From Diphasiastrum complanatum (lineage: Eukaryota > Streptophyta > Lycopodiopsida > Lycopodiales > Lycopodiaceae), in assembly GCA_029204225.1 (NCBI GenBank), contig CM055096.1, positions 58,233,600-58,297,599 on the forward strand: DNA of 64,000 nt, written 5' to 3'. This document shows positions 43,060 to 55,663 of this stretch, piece after piece. Position 1 is the first letter of the stretch. Each line of letters opens with the position of its first letter. The position numbers and the translations under genes are program-made. The notes below the pieces were generated by a model. It was given only the letters and a program-made list of their open reading frames with translations. It did not search any database and was not told where the DNA came from.

Positions 43060-44886
43060 TACTTTAAATAATATGCAACCCATGCATGTCAATTAACAAA
43101 AAGATGATGTGACAATTTGCTTCAAAAAATGTTGTTGCCAAATAATACCATGGCTATGTCGAGACAAGAAGCCAAGAAAATATTGTTAGTGGTTGATATG
43201 GGTTACAAAAGTATTCATGCATGTCCCAATGATTGCATTCATTATTGAGACAAGTTTGACGGGCTGAGCACATGTACATGTCCATGTTGTGGGGATAGTC
43301 GTTATAGACAAGATTTAGAAGGAGACACTATATATGCCAAGATATTGGTGAGACACTTTGATCATACCCATGATACAACATATGTTTAAGTGCAAGTCCA
43401 TAGTAGAGTTTATGACATGACATTCGACTATTTATGACTGACTATTTATGTTGTAATGACATCTAATTTAGCATTGCTTATGAAATTGTAGGATTTATGT
43501 TCTATTCTTGCAAGTTATTGGCTTTAAATTTGGAGATCCTTTCAAAATCCACAGCACCCGCCTCCTGATATAAAAAAGTTGTCCTTATTTTATGAACTTT
43601 TTTGTTGTGAACAATTATTGATAGATAATCTATTGGATCCAATGCACATAGTAAGGAATGTAGGGAGTATATTTTGGAAGCACTTGATTGGTGCCAAAGA
43701 TACTCCAATTGGATATGCGATGCTTGAAGGGTTCCTTCACAAGGGGCAACAAGCTAAGTGGTCTACAGTCTCATGACTAGCACAAGTTCTTATAGGTTAG
43801 CATGTCTTTTTAGCCTTGTGAATGTGTTTCATATGTGAAAAGTATAGTACTAAGGACCATAAATGGATCTTTGAATGATCCACAAGGTGATTGTATGCTT
43901 GTTAAACAATCTATCAGAAACCAATCATCAGAAAACAAGATCTAGTTTAGCAGCTTGATAGGAAACAAGTAGAGACAATCAAAGCATTGATCAAATAGTC
44001 TAATCCAACTCCACACGTGTGGAAATAAGGCTGTAGTACGGCCTGTAGACAATGTTTACAAAGTGCCAAAGCTAGGTTTCATTGGAAAAATAGAGTAATC
44101 ACCATACAATGAGAGGAAACTCGAGTTTCTCCTTGAGGCTCCAAAAAGTTTCTATCTTCTCACTATGGAGAATGGAAATACATAGTAAAACACACTTCCT
44201 TTGCAAAGTTAGGTGAAAATCCAGCATGTAATAAGGAAGTAGACTCCACTTTCTTGCCCTAATGTGAAAACCCTAGCCTAGATCCAAGAGTCATGCTTGG
44301 TAGGTGCATGGTAGGTACAAATCTCATCATAAATCATGGTCTAGATCCTACAAAGTAGGAATCACTACCAAATAGACACAACCACTCCTCTTGACTCGTG
44401 GTAACCTACTTTAGGTGTGTATGTACAAGTGGCACTTTGGCCATTCAAGTAACCAACAAACAATATTGACAAAATGTACAATATTCTACATGGCTAGATT
44501 TGCCAATGTAGGCAATTTTTCACATCATAGTGCGTCTTGTTCCAATTCATCCAAGATTAACATTGTTGCATCTATATAGTTCGTGCTTCCCTTGGTGTGG
44601 AGAGGGTTTTTGATAGAAGATGTTATGAGCACACTCTACACAATTAGTGGTTCAATGAAATATATATGCATATCCAATTTGAATCACATTAACTTCTAGA
44701 TTAATTATAGCTTGAAATAAGGTGATCATTTAAGATAATGATGCAACTAATGTGCGTATGTAATTACTGTTAAATTCTTTAGGGATAGAGATGTTTTGGA
44801 GGACATGCGGCCAATTGTACTACTTGAAGAAGATGCAGTTGAAAATGGTACATATTCAAATCCACCAGAGGCCTACTTTGATGTGA
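43060..44886 (+). pseudogene. CACTA (En/Spm) tnp2-like transposase remnant
   Basis: Read in shifting frames the sequence gives AKKILLVVDMGYKSIHACPN, NDCIHY, CTCPCCGDSRYRQD and, near 43630, LLDPMHIVRNVG and FWKHLIGAKDT. These are hallmarks of the tnp2 transposases of plant CACTA elements, which cut and paste DNA ends starting CACTA. Stops and frameshifts are frequent, and a 691-bp solo LTR interrupts it. Terminal CACTA motifs and subterminal repeats were not found. Confidence 0.75.
43834..44524 (-). mobile_element. Solo LTR of the copia B family
   Basis: 691 bp with TGTGAAAA...TTTTTCACA ends, flanked by exact TCATA duplications (43829-43833 and 44525-44529). The uninterrupted site, TTTCATAGTGCG, is seen at 333-344. 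The LTR is the reverse complement of the copia B 5' LTR at 14196-14588 and is complete where that copy is truncated. No internal sequence is present, as expected after recombination between two LTRs. Confidence 0.95.
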
Positions 44887-45030
44887 AGTAGAGGCTGGCA
44901 TTTTGTCTACAATGAATTTGGTTTCCAATTTCCAAATGGATGGAAAGGGAGCTTATACAATGTAAGATAGACTATGAGATATTTCCAGCAAGACTAGTTA
45001 AACGTGTGTGTGTGTGTCATTCAACCTCCC
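44887..45030 (-). pseudogene. Germin-like 5' fragment, second copy
   Basis: Same boundary and content as 704-846: the start-codon region and leader of the germin-like gene (GGCATTTTGTCTA, TTCCAAATGGATGG, GACTATGAGATATTTCC), antisense to the transposase remnant. Sequence further right (45230-45770) also resembles the far upstream region of the gene at 63530-64000. Confidence 0.65.
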
Positions 45031-45229
45031 TAAAGTTTCCCTTTTCAATATTATGCATCTTCTAAGGGATGTCGACTTTTCACCAAAAAAAAAAAATTCT
45101 GTCTTTCAAAAACCTTCAACTTAAATATGTTGCTTTTGAAATCTTGCAACTACTAAATGTTGTTGTAAATATTAATCGCTAACCTATTTGAGAAATTTAA
45201 ATATTACAAAAAAAAAAAATCAACACATT

Positions 45230-45770
45230 CAAGAAATATATTAAGACACATTGAATTATCTTAATTTGCTAGAAATGTACTTATAAAATTTAAAAATCTC
45301 CAAATTTTGCAAAGACTCTTTGGATCCTAAAATTTCCTTGAGCCTCAGCCTGCTCCACTCCATCAAGAAATTTCAAGTTAAAGCATGTTATAAATTTATA
45401 AAGAAGCCATGATTGGCTTCCATGTAATTTCTACCAAAAAATTGTGCAAAAAGTAGATCACCCACAAGATAGAACTTCTAAGTTTCAAAATTTATGTGGT
45501 TATTTAAGTAACTATGATGAAGTGCGTGAATCCTATGTATTTCCAAACCTCAAGGTCTAGAATCCTACATGTATCATACTAGCCATGAAATTTCCTACAA
45601 AAAAGAAATGTTAGTATAGATACTTAGGAAGTCAACATCCTTTAGAATATCTTTGGAACCGAATTTGAAAAAGGTTGCCATGTCCATTCTTGGACCATGT
45701 TATCTTTCCAAAACGATGCTTTCGACACTACTTTCAAATGAATAAAAAAATGAAGCGTCAAGCTAACATC
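45230..45770. repeat. Repeat shared with the germin upstream region
   Basis: Moderately similar to 63530-64000: shared CTCCACTCCATCAAGAAATTTCA, AATTGTGCA(A/T)AAAGTAGA, and AGGAAGT(C/T)AACATCCTT. Orientation is the same. It is AT-rich and non-coding. Confidence 0.7.
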
Positions 45771-45944
45771 ATTATGCTTCAAGACGAGTTTGAAGCACTT
45801 ACATGTAACCTTCATATACTAACCTTCTGAACATCATATTGTGCATAGATGAGTAATAGCATATTGTGATGCATTATGTCTCGTAACTAAAACCATAATA
45901 GTTATAGTTTAATAGTTGTTGTACCTTACGTAATGGGATCCATA

Positions 45945-46245
45945 TTTCTCGTGACTGTAGATGTGCTAGTAACTTGAGTCATTAGCAACTGCAATGCAAT
46001 GTACAGTCTACACTGGAAATTCTGGATTAATCTCATGAAATCTTGAAGATATTTTCTCAGGAAATCTCACTGGCATTTCTTATTATTTGCCTCCTCTTGC
46101 CTTCTCCCAGGCCTCAACTATTGCTTTCATTTGTGGACAGCGGCCTTTGTTTTCAATTTGGAGTATGCCTTCATTTTCACTCTTATGACTCCTGCTACAC
46201 GCCCTTGGGTTTGGCACGGGGTCAGGCAGTACCCCCAGGTTTGCG
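45945..46245. repeat. Dispersed repeat, copy 2
   Basis: Partner of 11697-12010. Its right edge joins a copia RT fragment read on the minus strand. Confidence 0.7.
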
Positions 46246-46420
46246 ATATCTCGCCCACATGCTTGTTTTGACATAACTTGATATCACTACCAGTTTGCCA
46301 TACTTCGACACCCAAGCAGTAGTCCATAAGATCTAAATCTGTCATCTCAAACTGCTTGCATAAGTTGGCTTTGATATAACGAGTGAGGTTCTCATCATTG
46401 CCCGTGATAATGATATCATC
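46246..46420 (-). pseudogene. Copia L reverse transcriptase fragment
   Basis: The minus strand reads DDIIITGNDENLTRYIK, LCKQFEMTDLDLMDYCLGVE and GSDIKLCQNKH, the catalytic Asp pair and following part of copia RT. The copia D LTR starts within this motif, so copia D probably inserted into this element. The rest is missing. Confidence 0.8.
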
Positions 46421-47070
46421 TGTGAAAGATTCAACTAGTTTCATCACATTTTGCAATATTTCCATATTTGGCATATTGAGGCCAAAACTTGTTTTAGACT
46501 TAGAGGTTGACTTTTCAAAGTTCATTAGTCTAAATTTCATTTGAATAAACACTTTTTGAAAGTGTGGGAAAGACAGAATGCAAGTTTGAGTATATTCAAT
46601 TTGAATAAGTTGAGTACATTGAATCTAGACCCAAAATTGGTAGGGTTAGCATTTTGGTGGGAAAGCCAAGTGGCCAAATAGGGTTTGAACCTGTTATAAA
46701 AGGATGTAACTCGTGGAGAGAGTCATATTCTCTCTTCTCTATCTCATTTCATGCTTATACATGGTTCTCTTGGGTTCTACTATCCATTGGTGCACTATCT
46801 TGGTGATTGCTTGCAATTCTATGTGTAGAATGATCTGTATTTGTTATTTTTGGATCCACATGTGTGAAATACAGTGGCTTCCTGGTTTTGTATGGACAGC
46901 AATAGTACATAATCATTTCATTGAAGTTTGATCAAGTTCTATTAGTGTTTGTATCTCAAATTGTGTGTAGATGCTGATTTTTCTACATTGGTGAAATTGG
47001 TAGTGTATTTCTCTTTCTAACCAAAGATCATTCAAGTAGATTGGATCTTAAGGATCTGAAATCTTTCACA
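46421..47070 (+). repeat. 5' LTR of copia D
   Basis: 650 bp from TGTGAAAGATTCAACTAG to ATCTTTCACA, with terminal inverted repeats TGTGAAAGAT...ATCTTTCACA of 10 bp. GTTATAAAAGG lies near 46693, and a CCACATGTGTGAAA motif at 46856-46869. The left flank is copia RT coding sequence. Confidence 0.9.
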
Positions 47071-47082
47071 TGGTATCAGAGC
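47071..47082 (+). other. Primer-binding site of copia D
   Basis: TGGTATCAGAGC immediately after the LTR, followed by a 590-bp leader. Confidence 0.9.
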
Positions 47083-47672
47083 TCTTGTGTTTCAGGTTAT
47101 GAAAGGATCAGCCATCTTTAGCAAGGATTTTGGAGGAATTACCAATGCTAGAGCATGCTAGATTGATCTCTATTCAAAAATCAGCATTTTTGCATGTGTA
47201 GAATTGATCTTTTGTAGGTCAAAACTCAATATAGGGTTATATACTTGATCAATTCCGATTTCACACTTGGATTACTGGAATTAGATGATTTTTGGTGCAT
47301 TGGAAGGTCTCATTGGAGTCTACAAGAAGATATACCAAGTTTCTAGAAATTGCATGTAGAATTTGAGATATTCAATTTTTTGTGATTTTGTCAAAACCCT
47401 AATTTTGATTGGATCTCTAGTTTGTGAGGTTAATGAACTTTATTTGAGTGTGTTTCAATCTTAGTAAGTGGCAAGAATCATTAGATTGAGGATAGATCAT
47501 AGGTTGATCAAGATTTCACTATTCTATGTGTTGATTTTCTAGTTAGAAGTGCTAGAAGAGATTTGAGAGGTTCCATATCTTTGTGATTTCTTCTTGAGTT
47601 CATTTGTTGACATTCAAGAGAGTGCTCTGTGCATTAGAATAGGTTGAAAGAAGAAGATCAGGTCACTTCAAC

Positions 47673-50139
47673 ATGGCTACAAGTGGTGGATTTATGTTGG
47701 AGAGCAATGATAGGCTTACCTCAATCAACTATTCTACTTGGAAGGTGAGGATGGAGTCCTTATTGGAGATGAATGAGTTGATGGAGATTGTTGCAGGTGT
47801 GGAGGAGAGACCTCAAGCACCTCAAGATCAAGTGAGGTATGACAAGAGAGCAAAGAAAGCTCTACACATGATTAAGATGAATGTTACCAATGAACTTCTC
47901 AAAGAAGTTGCTAAGTGCACATCATCTTTGGAGGCTTGGGAAGCTTTGAGGAAGCTTTATGAATCCAAGTCTACATAAAGAGTGCTTACTCTTAGGAGGA
48001 AAATCTTTCAAAGTTTGCAAAAGAAGGAAGAGAGTACTCATGCTTTTGTTTTGAGGGTTAAGGCATTCAATGATGAGTTAGCATGTATTGAAGAAAGCAT
48101 TAAGGAGGTAGAGCTTGTTCAAGTTATATTTAATGGCTTGTTGGAGGATCATGCTAATCTTGTTCAAAGTTTTGCTATTCAAAAGACTTTGCCAAGTATT
48201 GTGGATTTGCAAGAGATCTTGGTGAATGAAGAGTATAGGCTTCAATCAAGAGGAAGTGGATCTACATCGACATCTCATTATGAAGAGGATGTTATGTTCA
48301 TCAAAGGGCAAATTCAAGGGCAAAGCCAAAAGCAAGTGGTCTTAAGGGCAAGATCAAGTGGATGCTTCTTCAAGTGGCAAAAAGAAAGATTTCTATTGTG
48401 GCATCAAAGGACACTTTGCAAGTGAGTGCTACAAGAAGAAGAGAGATCAAGGAGACAAGCAAGGTAATCTTACTCTTGATGAGGATGATTTGGATGTGCA
48501 AGATGTAAATGATGATGCTTTTGTGATCTCTTCATGTATGCTTGCTAATGATGGAGATCTAGATCTTTGGTGGATTGATAGTGGAGCAAGTTCACACATG
48601 ACCTTTCACAAAGAGTACTTCACTTCTATATTGGCATATGGAGATGACAAGAGGGTGATCTACATGGCCAATGATGGTGAGTGTGCAATCAAAGGGATTG
48701 TCACAGTTCCTATTTCTCTCTCTACAAATAGGAATGTTCATTTGGAGGATGTCTTGTTTATTCCATCTATTACCAAGAATTTTCCTAGTGTGAGTCAAAT
48801 GCCAAGTAAGGGCCTCAAGGTGGAGCTTGATGGAGATGCTTGTTTGATCAAAAGGAAGGATGTCTTGATTGGAAAAGGTAAAAGGCAAGGGAAGTTGTTC
48901 AAACTTGATGCTTGTGTTATTGCTAACCAAGTTGGATGTGTTGCAAGGGAGCAAATTTCTATTCAAGAGGTTTGGCACAAAAGGATGGGACACCTCAACT
49001 TCAAGTCATTGGAGGTAATGGCAAGGAAGAAGGTTGTGATTGGTCTTCCAAGTTCCTTAAGTAATGACAAGCATGTTTGTGAGTCTTGTGCTTTCTCTGA
49101 GTCACATAGACTACCTTATTCTAGATCTATTTCTAGATCTACAAAGCCTTTTCAGCTTGTACATTCGGATATTCATGGATTTACTACAATTAGCAATAGT
49201 GGAGCTAAGATGTATGTAATATTCATTGATGATTTTAGTAGATTTTGTTGGATCTATCTACTAAAGAGCAAGGATGAAGTGTATGATGTCTTTGTCAAGT
49301 TCAAGAATGCAAGGAGAACCAATTTTTCACAAAGATCAAGTGCTTGAGAGGTGACAATGGTGGTGAGTACATATCTAACAAGTTCAAGGCCTTTTGGGAT
49401 GAGCATGGGATCAAGAGGGAGTATACAACATCAAGGACCCCACAACAAAATGGAGTGGCTGAAAGGAAGAATAGAACTTTATGTGAAAGTGCTAAAGCTA
49501 TGAGGTTAAGTGCTAATCTTGACAAACCATTTCGGGATCAAGCTTCGTTGTGTGCCAATTTCTTGTGCAATAGGTGGCCGAGTGCTATTTTGGATGGAAG
49601 GACACCTTTTGAGATGCTATTCAAGAGGAGGCCGAGTGTCAACTTTCTAAGAACCTTTGGATGCACATGCTATGTCAACATTACTCTTGATGATAGGACC
49701 AAGGAGGATCCATCTTCAAGAAGAGGTATTTTTGTTGGATATAGTGAGGTGAGTAAAGCCTACAAGGTTTACATTCCTTCTACTAACAAAGTGATTGTTG
49801 GTAGAGATGTCATTTTTGATGAGGGAAACATTCCAAAGGTGTCTTCAAGCATGATTGATGGTAAAGTAGATGGATCTAACATTCTTGATGTTGATGAGAA
49901 GGATCCTACTTTGTATGGTGGTGATGATGGACCTTCATCAAGTCAAAAGCCAAGGAGAACATCAAGAGAAAGACAAGTACCTTCAAGGCTCACATATGAT
50001 CAAAAGGGTAAGCAAGTAGTTTATGGAAATTATGTTGCTTTTCTAACCTCTTTGGATGAGCCTACAAGTGTAGATCAAGCAAGGAAAGAAGAGGAGTGGA
50101 TCCAACCAATGGATCTTGAGTATTGATCTCTTATGAAGA
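47673..50139 (+). pseudogene. Copia D gag, protease and integrase
   Basis: Close to copia A over its length. Gag starts MATSGGFMLESNDRLTSINY. A stop (TAA) follows ESKST at 47976, and a frameshift lies near 48300. The zinc knuckle has lost its first Cys (KKDFYCGIKGHFASEC). Protease (WWIDSGASSHMTFHKEYF), integrase zinc region (VWHKRMGHLNFKSL), DNGGEYIS and QQNGVAERKNRT are kept, with a one-base frameshift near 49320. The frame stops at TGA (50124-50126) in the linker before RT, and copia similarity ends at 50139. Confidence 0.9.
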
Positions 50140-51212
50140 GTGGAACATCTTTTGGAGGATCTTCTTGTGTACATGGAGCTATGCAAGTGGATGGATGTTA
50201 TCTTGCTGTGAAATCGAGTAATGGATATGGAAAACAAATTTTGTTCAATGACTTTGATGGTAAAGTTGAAGATCAAGAGGTTGATCTCAAAGAGCTTCAA
50301 CTAGTCAAAAGGGAAGTTGGCAATTTGAAGCTAGTCAAGAGCATCAAAGGAGAGGTAATTGGAAAAGGTGTTATGAATATGTTTTTGAAGCATATTGAAG
50401 ACTCAAGTAAGGTCAAAGGAGCAGCAAGGAAGTGTTGTTCAAGTTTACTTTACTTGTTCTATCTCATGTTTGAGCAATTTCATGTGGATGTGTGCAAATT
50501 GTCAAGATATGGTAAAACTAGCTACATTGGTGAGCATTGTTTTGATGTTGGATTTGTACTAGCATTCTTGGCTGATTTTGATGATGGAAATGAAGCTAAT
50601 GGAGGATCATTATATCACTCATCCATGATCAAGTTCTTGAGCTACTTGGTGCCAATACTTGGAGATTGTCAATTTTTGGTGAATTCATGGTCATTTTCTT
50701 GTGTGTCAAGTAGATCTTGAAGATGGACTAGTGCAACCTACTTGGTTTATGGAGTCATGTGGTGCTGGATTTGCATCATTAATGTACTCACCTACTCATG
50801 GATTTCCAAGGTTTGATGGTTTCTTGTGGCAAGATAGAGATGGAGGCTCATTCATGGAGTATCATGGTGGATACAAGGCAACAAAGGACAAAGGAGGAGA
50901 AGACATGCAAGCAAAAGTTGATCACTCACATTTATTGTTTGTTTGCTGTAACTTTCCAGAGAGTTCAGAGCTGGAAGCATGGTGGAATCATTTCACTTAC
51001 ATTCTATTTGATTCTTCATGTTCTAGTCACATTTTTACATGTAAAATTGATGTAAGAAATAGTGAAGCATCCCAAGTGGACACTATTCCCTATATCAATT
51101 ATGGTTGTTTCTATTTTGAGCATTACATGATCATTGAAAGGAGATCTCTTCTTAGGAAGAAGATCATTCTTATGATGGATCAAAGTTCTATTGGCAGAAA
51201 CTATGCTAGGAG
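50140..51212 (+). other. Unrecognised coding-like block in copia D
   Basis: A 1073-bp stretch with no counterpart in copia A or C occupies the place of about 895 bp of RT coding sequence. Two long frames cover it end to end: 50133-50720 (195 codons; ICC: NGYGKQILFNDFDG, FEQFHVDVCKLSRYG, GEHCFDVGFVLAFLADFDDG) and 50701-51225 (174 codons; QPTWFMESCGAGFASLMYS, EYHGGYKATKDKGGEDM, AWWNHFTYILFDSSCSSH). A one-base shift near 50700 would link them. Composition is Cys-, aromatic- and Gly-rich. I recognise no family. It may be a captured host gene piece or an older element; the two frames could also be partly fortuitous. Confidence 0.55.
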
Positions 51213-51561
51213 CATTGGAAGCTAGGAAAGCGAGTTTTGAGGTACATCATTGGAACTCGAGATTTTGGCATATTGTATGAGGGATCATCACCTAATGTTT
51301 TTGGATTTTTAGATTCGGACTATGCTGGAGATGTAATGGATAGGAAATCCATTAGTTCTTATTGTATTTTCATAGGTGATGGAGCTATATCATGGATGTC
51401 AAAGAAACAAGCCACTATCTCATTGTCATCTAGTGAGCCGAGTACAAAGCTCTTACACATTGCACAAAGGAGATGGTATGGATCAAAAGGATGATCAAGG
51501 ATCTTCACTTGCTGGATTTTTCAAAGAGCCCAATCATCTTTTGTGACAATCAATCAGCCCA
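51213..51561 (+). pseudogene. Copia D RNase H remnant
   Basis: Copia similarity resumes at HWKLGKRVLRYI and continues with GFLDSDYAGDVMDRKSISSY, ISWMSKKQATISLSSSE. A one-base deletion then destroys EAEY. The sequence ends at 51561 within FCDN...SAH. No 3' LTR of copia D is present; the second 4.4-kb unit and its extra leader sequence begin here. Confidence 0.85.
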
Positions 51562-51776
51562 TTGATGAAGTATGGACTAAGTTTGGGTCAAGCTATCTTT
51601 GGCATGTGGGAAACACTCCAAGAATCTACAAATCACTCAAATACAAGCCAACTGTATGAAAGAAAGTGGCTACGACCTCAAAATGACTACTAGATCTCAA
51701 GAAAACAAGATTGGCAAGACTAGAATTGGGATTTTTGATCAAACAAGCATGATAGAGTCAAAATAAAAAGTGTCCA
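51562..51776 (-). other. Extra leader of the second copia F copy
   Basis: Non-coding sequence continuous with the duplicated leader to its right but absent from copy 1, where gag begins directly at 25015. Copy 1 has probably lost this leader segment and the gag start together. Confidence 0.5.
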
Positions 51777-52151
51777 ACCAAGTTGGGATCCCTACCCACC
51801 TTGATTCAATTGATTATAACTTTTTATTGGGAGATCCAATCACTATTAAGTCCATTTCTACACAGACTAGACTTGAATAGCTTTGAAACTAGCTATCAAG
51901 CTCTAGATTTAGATCAAACATGGAAGAGAAGAACCAAATTGAATTGGGATGTCCTTCACACATGTCTGAGCAGGAAAATCCCTACAATCTCAAAAATGAT
52001 TCAATCCTTATGATGATGAACCCTTTTGATCCCAAATTTGCTTGAGATAGCATGGGAGATGCAAACAACACTCTCTAGATCTAGATTTTCATGAAATTTA
52101 TGAAACTTTGGATGAAACAAGCATCAAACACTTAGGTAGGGTCTGATACCA

Positions 52152-52888
52152 TGTGAAATTTCACATGTGTGGGAATGCCCTAATGTGTGAGAATGATTTT
52201 GTAAGGAAAGCTTATGCACTTTAGATCAACACTAGATTGAGAATCAAGATCTATGTCAAAATCTAAGGCAAAGAGGCAAAGATAGATGCATAGTTTGATA
52301 ACCAAAGTGATTTCACATGTAAGAGAAGTACTTCATGAAAATTCTAAGGCAAATTAAGCTACTCTCCTCGGGTAGAGAGAGAATAGACCAATTTGCTCTC
52401 GGGTAGAGAGAGAAGGAAATACACACAAAAGTTGATTGCACTCAAAATTACTCAAAAACTCAATTACATAATGATTGGTAAAGAGAGTACATATAAAACT
52501 TGTGGAGATCCATGATTATATCCTATTGGACCCCTTTTCCTAGCCTCTCTAATTCTATTGGATGAGTGATGCATCCAACCTGCAATTCTATTGGACCCTT
52601 CATAAGAATTTCTCAATTTTGATTGGACCCTTTGAACTTTGCCAACACGTTGACTTGATCACTCATCAAATTACATTAACACACGTGTCACAAGCCTATT
52701 TACAAGCCTAAGTAGCTCGAGTTTGCATCATAAGCTACTTCTGGCCAAATTGTGGCTTTACATGTGAAATTGACCATTTTGTCATTTTTATAAATTTTGG
52801 CCCTATCAAACTCCTACACAAAGATGCTTGACATAGAAACTTAGAAAACCCCTAAAGCTATGATAGATGACTTTTTATGATTTTCACA
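52152..52888 (-). repeat. Copia F 5' LTR, duplicate copy
   Basis: 737 bp, same TGTGAAA...TTTCACA ends as 25391-26127 and the same neighbouring bases on both sides. It came with the segmental duplication and is not a new insertion. Confidence 0.9.
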
Positions 52889-53244
52889 CCATCTTGATAA
52901 GAAGTGAAAAGAATTTTGGGGTTTAATGGAGTCCCATTTCAGGATAGAATGGAGCCAACACATCATTCTGTTTTAGTTTTTTTTTTTAAATTTGGCAACT
53001 TGGAATAGACCTCAGAGTAACCACAACTATGGACGTTGAAATAACCAGAGATAGGGACCTCATAATAACTGCTTTTATCTACCTCAAAATAAATCTCATT
53101 TACATGTCTTTACTCTAAAAATTTGTCTTTAGATATATGATGGGTTCCATATTACATTTTGAGTTGCCATTTTTGACGTAGATAATGGGAGAAATACCAA
53201 TGGAAGCTCTTTTTTCTATTTTTGTCTTTGATAAAACCTCAGAA

Positions 53245-53813
53245 TGTTGAAAATACAGTACTAAGGACCATAAGTGGGCCTACAAAAGACTTCAAGAGTG
53301 ATTGATTGATTGATACGCCAATCTATTACAAAACTAGTCACCAATTTCTTGATCTAGATCAGCAATTTTGGATCACACAATCAAAAGCAATAAAAAAGAA
53401 TGATCAAACACGTGTGTGGTATGGCCTCCAATATGGCTTGCTATCATAGAATGAATGTAATCAGGTTTAGTTTATTGTGGAATCATAAAATCACAAGAAA
53501 AATGTGGAAAAAACTCGAGATTGTCAATTTGTTCTGAAATCTCTATTTTGCATGTATGGCATGATAGATTGATAGTACAATAGGGCTCTTCTCCTTTGAA
53601 GTTAGGTGAAAATCCAGCATGTTTCAAGGAGACTAATTGACATTTTTTGTCCTAATATGTCTTATCAAACCCTAGAGCTATGCCAATTTGATGTTTAGGT
53701 TACTCAACTACCTCCATGATTTGATGAGTTTGGTCCTATAATTTAGGAATCATGACCAAACAACCTTACTAATCCTATGAATGAGATCTAACCTATCTAG
53801 ACTAGCCTTCACA
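53245..53813 (-). mobile_element. LTR-like remnant, duplicate copy
   Basis: Counterpart of 26489-27070 with the same TGTTGAAAATACAG start and CCTTCACA end. The next 50 bp carry ATTCACACGTGTGGATT, a palindrome that reads CACATGTG in copy 1. Confidence 0.5.
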
Positions 53814-54560
53814 TGTGGCAATATGGATTCACATCTGGCAACATGGATTCACACGTGTGGATTACAGTTTCTCCAAGTAATGATCTTAGCTTAATAAAAG
53901 AATCCTTAGGCAAGGATTTAGTAAGCAAATCTACTAAGCAATCCATTGAAGACACATCATTAGGGGAAATTTGGGCTCAAAAAGGGCCCTTTAAGAAATT
54001 TGCCTTTAGAGAGAGGTTAGGTAGAGAGAGAATGGAAACCGGTACCGTTTGGTTACCATTTTTTGAGTTTCCGGTACTGCCCGCATTCTAACTACCGTGG
54101 TTAAAACTAGCTCTAACTTCAGGCATTAATTAGTTAAGCGTGCTTGCAATAACAGCCATACATTTGTCATATAATTTGGGGCTGTAAACGTCCACCAATA
54201 ATAATATTACAGCATGGTACCTGTGCCTAAAAGTAATGAATGGTCCATCAGTAAAGAATAATGGCCACCAAATTTCGTACCTAGAGATACGATACATTCA
54301 CGGAAACTTACGAGGGCAATCATTTTTTAAGCTCCGCTCTACATAAGCACAAACATGATAATAAAGAAAACTTTACGTTTGAATTTCACGCCCGAATATC
54401 GGTTCAGCACGCACATATATCATTCGGATATACTTAAATGATGGCAGGTCATGTGGCGTGCCCCTTGGCCTAGGAGGCAGTGGTGGAGGACGAGGTCGTG
54501 GTGGATTTCCGTGGTGGCCTCCTTGCATTGGGACACCTCTGTGCTATTTGCTTCATGCGA

Positions 54561-55663
54561 GCCATTCGCGGACCCAGTATCGGATAAGCGCGCAGAGTAA
54601 AAAGTCAGCAGCTACAGAATGTAGGTCGGGCGCGCCGAACCGATATCAGACAGAAAAGTCGGAAATTAGGCGATATTGGATGGGCGCGCGGGAGTCTGGA
54701 ACAGGAATATCACCATTGGGTCAGGCGCGCTGAACTGATATTGAAAAACGGTAACTTTTGAAAGACATCTCGGATTAAGATGCCATTAGAAAGCCCTCGA
54801 CGAGAGCTTTTCAACGGCACCCAACATGACCCAGTTTCGAGCTACAGTTAAAGAGATATTCTCAATCAAAGTTTTGGGCTATCAACAATCAACAGTCAAC
54901 CTAATATTTGATCGGTGCGTGGTTGACCAGTTTGAACCGGTCAAACATTAAGGGTGCACGCCGATCCGATATTAGGGCTTTCAATTTTTTTTTTTTTGGT
55001 TTTTTTTGGAAAGAACTCGACAAAAGCTTTGCAATGGCACCAGAATGACCTAATTTCAAGTTACGGTTCAAAAGTTTATAGGCAGTCAAAGTTTTGGGGC
55101 CTATAACTTTGACTGCCTATAACTTTTGAACAATAACTTGGAATTAGGTCATTCTGGTGCCATTGCAAAGCTTTCGTTGAGCTCTTTCCAAATAAATCTT
55201 AAAAAAAAAAAAAAAAATTGAAAATCCTAATATCAGATCGGCGCTCGCCCTTAGAGTTTGACCGGGTCAAATTGGTCAACCGCGCGCCGATCCGATATTA
55301 GGTTGACTGTTGATTGTTGACTGCTCAAAAATTTGACTAAGAATATCTCTTTAACCATAGCTCGGAATTGGGTCATGCTGGGTGCCGTTGAAAAGCTCTC
55401 GTTGAGGGCTTTCTAATGGCATTGTAATCGTCTCAATTTGAGCTGTCTTTCAAAAGTTACTATTTTTTTTTTAACAATAGGCAATATCGGTTTAGTGCGC
55501 CCGACTCAATCGTGATATTCCTGTTTCAGACTCCCACGTGCCCATGCAATATCGCCTAGTTTCCGACTTTTCTGTCTGATATCGGTTTGACGCACCTGAC
55601 CTACATTCTATAGCTGCTGAATTTTTATGTGCACGCTGATCCGATACTGGGTTTGCAAATGGC
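54561..55663. repeat. Foldback (long inverted repeat), copy 2
   Basis: 1103 bp, more complete than copy 1. The left arm keeps ATTAGAAAGCCCTCGACGAG and CGGCACCCAACATGACCCAG, which pair with TGGGTCATGCTGGGTGCCG and GAGGGCTTTCTAATGGC in the right arm. The centre is near 55105. The outer ends are GCCATTCGCGG...GCAAATGGC. Both arms carry matching substitutions at several places where copy 1 differs. Confidence 0.85.
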
